DNA of 64,000 nt from Agarivorans albus. GTDB taxonomy: Bacteria; Pseudomonadota; Gammaproteobacteria; Enterobacterales; Celerinatantimonadaceae. Numbering within the stretch: the stretch's first letter is position 1; each line of letters opens with the position of its first letter. Made by a program: the position numbers and the translations under genes. The stretch is taken from the NCBI RefSeq assembly GCF_019670105.1, contig NZ_AP023032.1, positions 371,001-435,000 of the forward strand. Direction: 5' to 3'. Below are positions 63,140-64,000 of the stretch, in pieces. The notes below the pieces were generated by a model. That model was not told the origin of the DNA and searched no databases. It was given only the letters and a program-made list of their open reading frames with translations.

Positions 63140-63167
63140 TTGCGCCGCGGGAATCGATCCCTATAAT
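63140..63167 (+). promoter_or_regulatory. rRNA promoter P1
   Basis: TTGCGC (63140-63145), 16-base spacer and TATAAT (63162-63167), followed by the GC-rich discriminator and CCACTGACACGG, as in E. coli rrn P1 promoters that are under stringent control. Confidence 0.88.
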
Positions 63168-63288
63168 GCACCTCCACTGACACGGCACGCAGCGCGCTAA
63201 AGCGAAGCAAGGCTACGTCAAGGTTAGCAAGGCCTAGGGCTGAGTTAGCCGGTTGAAAAACTTCTTCTTAATTAATATTAAAAAGCGG

Positions 63289-63316
63289 TTGACAGCCACA
63301 GAGGAAAGCGTAGAAT
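63289..63316 (+). promoter_or_regulatory. rRNA promoter P2
   Basis: TTGACA (63289-63294), 16-base spacer and TAGAAT (63311-63316), followed by GCGCACC; resembles E. coli rrn P2. Confidence 0.87.
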
Positions 63317-63342
63317 GCGCACCTCGCTTCGGCAAGAAGCAA

Positions 63343-63354
63343 CGCTCTTTAACA
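63343..63354 (+). promoter_or_regulatory. boxA antitermination element of the rRNA leader
   Basis: CGCTCTTTAACA matches the rrn boxA core (TGCTCTTTAACA). It loads the NusB/S10 antitermination complex; located 130 bases before the 16S 5' end. Confidence 0.88.
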
Positions 63355-63482
63355 ATTTATCAAGCAATCTGTGTGAGCACTCACAGGACCTTAAGCGAAA
63401 AAATTAAGCTTAAGTGAACTGGAGTCTTGCACTGTAAAACACAGTAATAATTTCAGTTTTTAACTTTGAGCGAAAAAACTTT

Positions 63483-64000
<518 letters not shown>

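Overview
The window is a chromosomal segment of a marine gammaproteobacterium. The gene order fabR-yijD-trmA...btuB-murI-16S is the one known from Escherichia coli and Vibrio-type genomes, and the 16S 5' end, moderate GC and gene repertoire point to Alteromonadales. Agarivorans or a close relative is my best guess, made from memory and not from a search. Almost all genes are ordinary housekeeping genes; the accessory content sits mainly at 16-22 kb, with smaller insertions at 4.9-7.2 kb and 40.4-41.8 kb.

Layout: 1-4.9 kb, branched-chain amino acid ABC transporter livJ(partial)HMGF. 4.9-7.2 kb, glpE-glpG and a FliL-like gene, bracketed by two related MITE-like elements. 7.3-11.1 kb, ubiC-ubiA and convergent plsB. 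11.4-16.8 kb, a secreted PEP-CTERM-like metalloprotease, a hydroxyacid dehydrogenase, an Lrp/LysE divergent pair, a homocysteine methyltransferase and one unknown gene. 17.2-21.6 kb, nine integron gene cassettes separated by eight complete attC sites and ended by a ninth, truncated one, with no integrase gene in the window (a CALIN). 21.9-22.6 kb, lexA with two SOS boxes. 22.8-30.3 kb, a caa3-type cytochrome oxidase operon (coxB, coxA, ctaG, coxC, DUF2909, surf1, unknown, ctaA, ctaB), then a DinF-type MATE pump. 31.7-37.3 kb, GNAT, trmL, the Cpx-like envelope stress system (cpxA, cpxR, divergent cpxP-like), fieF, cysE, DUF1653. 37.5-46.8 kb, zapB, rraA, hslVU with a sigma-32-type promoter, an inserted ParA plus small DNA-binding-partner pair and a PilZ gene, ftsN, argS, priA. 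47-53 kb, rpmE, a DUF3859-like lipoprotein, a DoxX-like protein, metJ divergent from metB-metL across four contiguous Met boxes. 53-64 kb, a GH13 lipoprotein, fabR-yijD, a YHS protein, trmA, a DUF5610 protein, cobalamin riboswitch-btuB, murI, a membrane-anchored RRM protein, and the start of an rRNA operon with tandem promoters and boxA.

Regulation is unusually readable from the DNA: tandem LexA boxes (lexA), a consensus CpxR box (cpxRA/cpxP), a heat-shock promoter (hslVU), a Met-box array (metJ/metB) and a B12 riboswitch (btuB). The most interesting part is the integrase-less cassette array next to lexA, whose cassettes encode small, largely unrecognised proteins (several membrane proteins), one reverse-ORF or ORF-less cassette and one frameshifted gene. 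All calls come from reading the sequence and from knowledge of protein families; no database search was possible.
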